Source: Chloracidobacterium sp. (lineage in GTDB: Bacteria > Acidobacteriota > Blastocatellia > Chloracidobacteriales > Chloracidobacteriaceae). Taken from it: a stretch of 64,000 nt of DNA. Position 1 is the stretch's first letter. Each line of letters begins with the position of its first letter. The translations under genes were made by a program, and so were the position numbers. Positions 63,624 through 64,000 of this stretch are shown piece by piece. Under the pieces are notes generated by a model, which did no database searches, was not told the DNA's origin, and was given only the letters and a program-made list of their open reading frames with translations. The DNA lies in contig JANWUV010000007.1 in assembly GCA_025057975.1 (NCBI GenBank), forward strand, positions 62,001 to 126,000. Direction: 5' to 3'.

Positions 63624-64000
63624 TCAGAACGTGAAGATCGCCTTGGCGTAGAGCGAGAACAGGAAGCGCGACTGCGCCCCGCAGTTCAGCCCGGAACAGT
63701 TCGAGGTGAAAATGTCCTTGAAACCATCGAGCGGGTGCATAACCGAGAATCCGCTCTTGATGATCATGTTTTCGCTCAGCAGCGGCCGATAGATGACGCC
63801 CGCGCCGTAATCAATCCCGACATTGTTGCGAATGCGCCGCTGGAAGGTCAGCAGTTGCAGGGATTCCGTATGGTGGAACCGCAGGTAGTTAAGGTTCGCC
63901 AAAAGCTTCAGCTTAGGCGTCAGGTTGGCTTCATAGCCGACGTTGGCCACGATGATGCCCGGATTGACGAAGTTGGCCTGCCCCTGCAACTTGCTGCTGC
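63624..64000 (-). CDS. Outer-membrane beta-barrel protein, C-terminal part, runs off right edge
   Basis: The last ~125 residues of a larger protein; the frame stays open to base 64000. Alternating strands are visible: IIVANVGYEANLTPKLKLLA, NLNYLRFHHTESLQLL, VGIDYGAGVIYRPLL and MIIKSGFSVMHPL, ending in FLFSLYAKAIFTF. The final Phe and the alternating pattern are typical of outer-membrane barrels. There are two Cys in SNCSGLNCG. Same strand and 60 bases upstream of the decaheme cytochrome gene, so the two are likely one transcript. Confidence 0.72.
   Translation of the reverse strand, partial: SSKLQGQANFVNPGIIVANVGYEANLTPKLKLLANLNYLRFHHTESLQLLTFQRRIRNNVGIDYGAGVIYRPLLSENMIIKSGFSVMHPLDGFKDIFTSNCSGLNCGAQSRFLFSLYAKAIFTF

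Noticed and set aside
1-64000. CRISPR arrays, tRNA or rRNA genes
   Set aside because: I scanned for regularly spaced direct repeats and for tRNA T-loop sequence (GGTTCGAATC-type) and saw none; a covariance search would be the decisive test.

Overview
The window is GC-rich, gene-dense bacterial DNA from a Gram-negative organism. Several traits point to an acidobacterium, most likely a relative of Chloracidobacterium (inference from gene content only; no 16S or marker tree is available). These traits are a receptor-type Ser/Thr kinase with a TolB-like propeller, two very large Oar-type TonB receptors with carboxypeptidase-regulatory N-domains, an S8 protease with WD-rich repeats, a CYTH-CHAD protein, an FHA-DUF4388 protein and a polyhydroxyalkanoate (PHA) gene set.

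Layout. 1-6.7 kb (minus): symporter fragment coupled to a Ser/Thr kinase, CYTH-CHAD protein, membrane-anchored HEAT protein. 7-9.2 kb (plus): SUMF1-domain protein and aat. 9.5-13.8 kb (minus): giant subtilisin-like protease. 14.1-20.2 kb: a decayed block. A COG0523/CobW GTPase, an ABC transporter (ATPase and two permeases) and a PepSY membrane protein are all broken. In the middle sits an intact-looking restriction endonuclease/D12 adenine methyltransferase pair plus a stub of a third gene; the island has removed the 5' end of cobW and the 3' end of the second permease. 20.5-26.5 kb (minus): FHA protein, suhB, a secreted regulatory-fold protein, DUF2227 protein, a Cys-rich secreted peptide, a lipoprotein, and an orphan two-gene unit.

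26.8-34.7 kb is a PHA/acyl region. On the minus strand lie a phasin-like gene, a PhaE-like gene and a PhaC-like gene with Ser in place of the catalytic Cys. On the plus strand, phaR heads a tightly packed operon of acyl-CoA ligase, alpha/beta hydrolase, an aberrant KAS III homologue (Cys kept, His and Asn lost) and a second acyl-CoA ligase. The shared intergenic region carries a promoter and two TGC/GCA palindromes that could be PhaR operators.

34.7-41.5 kb: two convergent Oar-like outer-membrane receptors. 41.8-48 kb: CAP-domain protein, M20 amidohydrolase, dnaB, a DUF2378-like protein, a SET-domain methyltransferase and kdsC. 48.4-53.2 kb (minus): gamma-glutamyltransferase, ChaN-like, esterase and AhpD-like genes in one coupled operon, preceded by a secreted protein. 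53.3-58.4 kb: a fused MFS-alpha/beta hydrolase and a P2-type cation ATPase. 59.3 kb to the right edge (minus): a beta-barrel protein (partial) followed by a 1404-residue decaheme cytochrome c with a C-terminal LVIVD propeller, which I read as a candidate electron conduit.

The two systems most worth follow-up are the PhaR-headed acyl operon with its catalytically altered KAS III and the barrel plus decaheme-propeller pair. No tRNA, rRNA or CRISPR array was seen.
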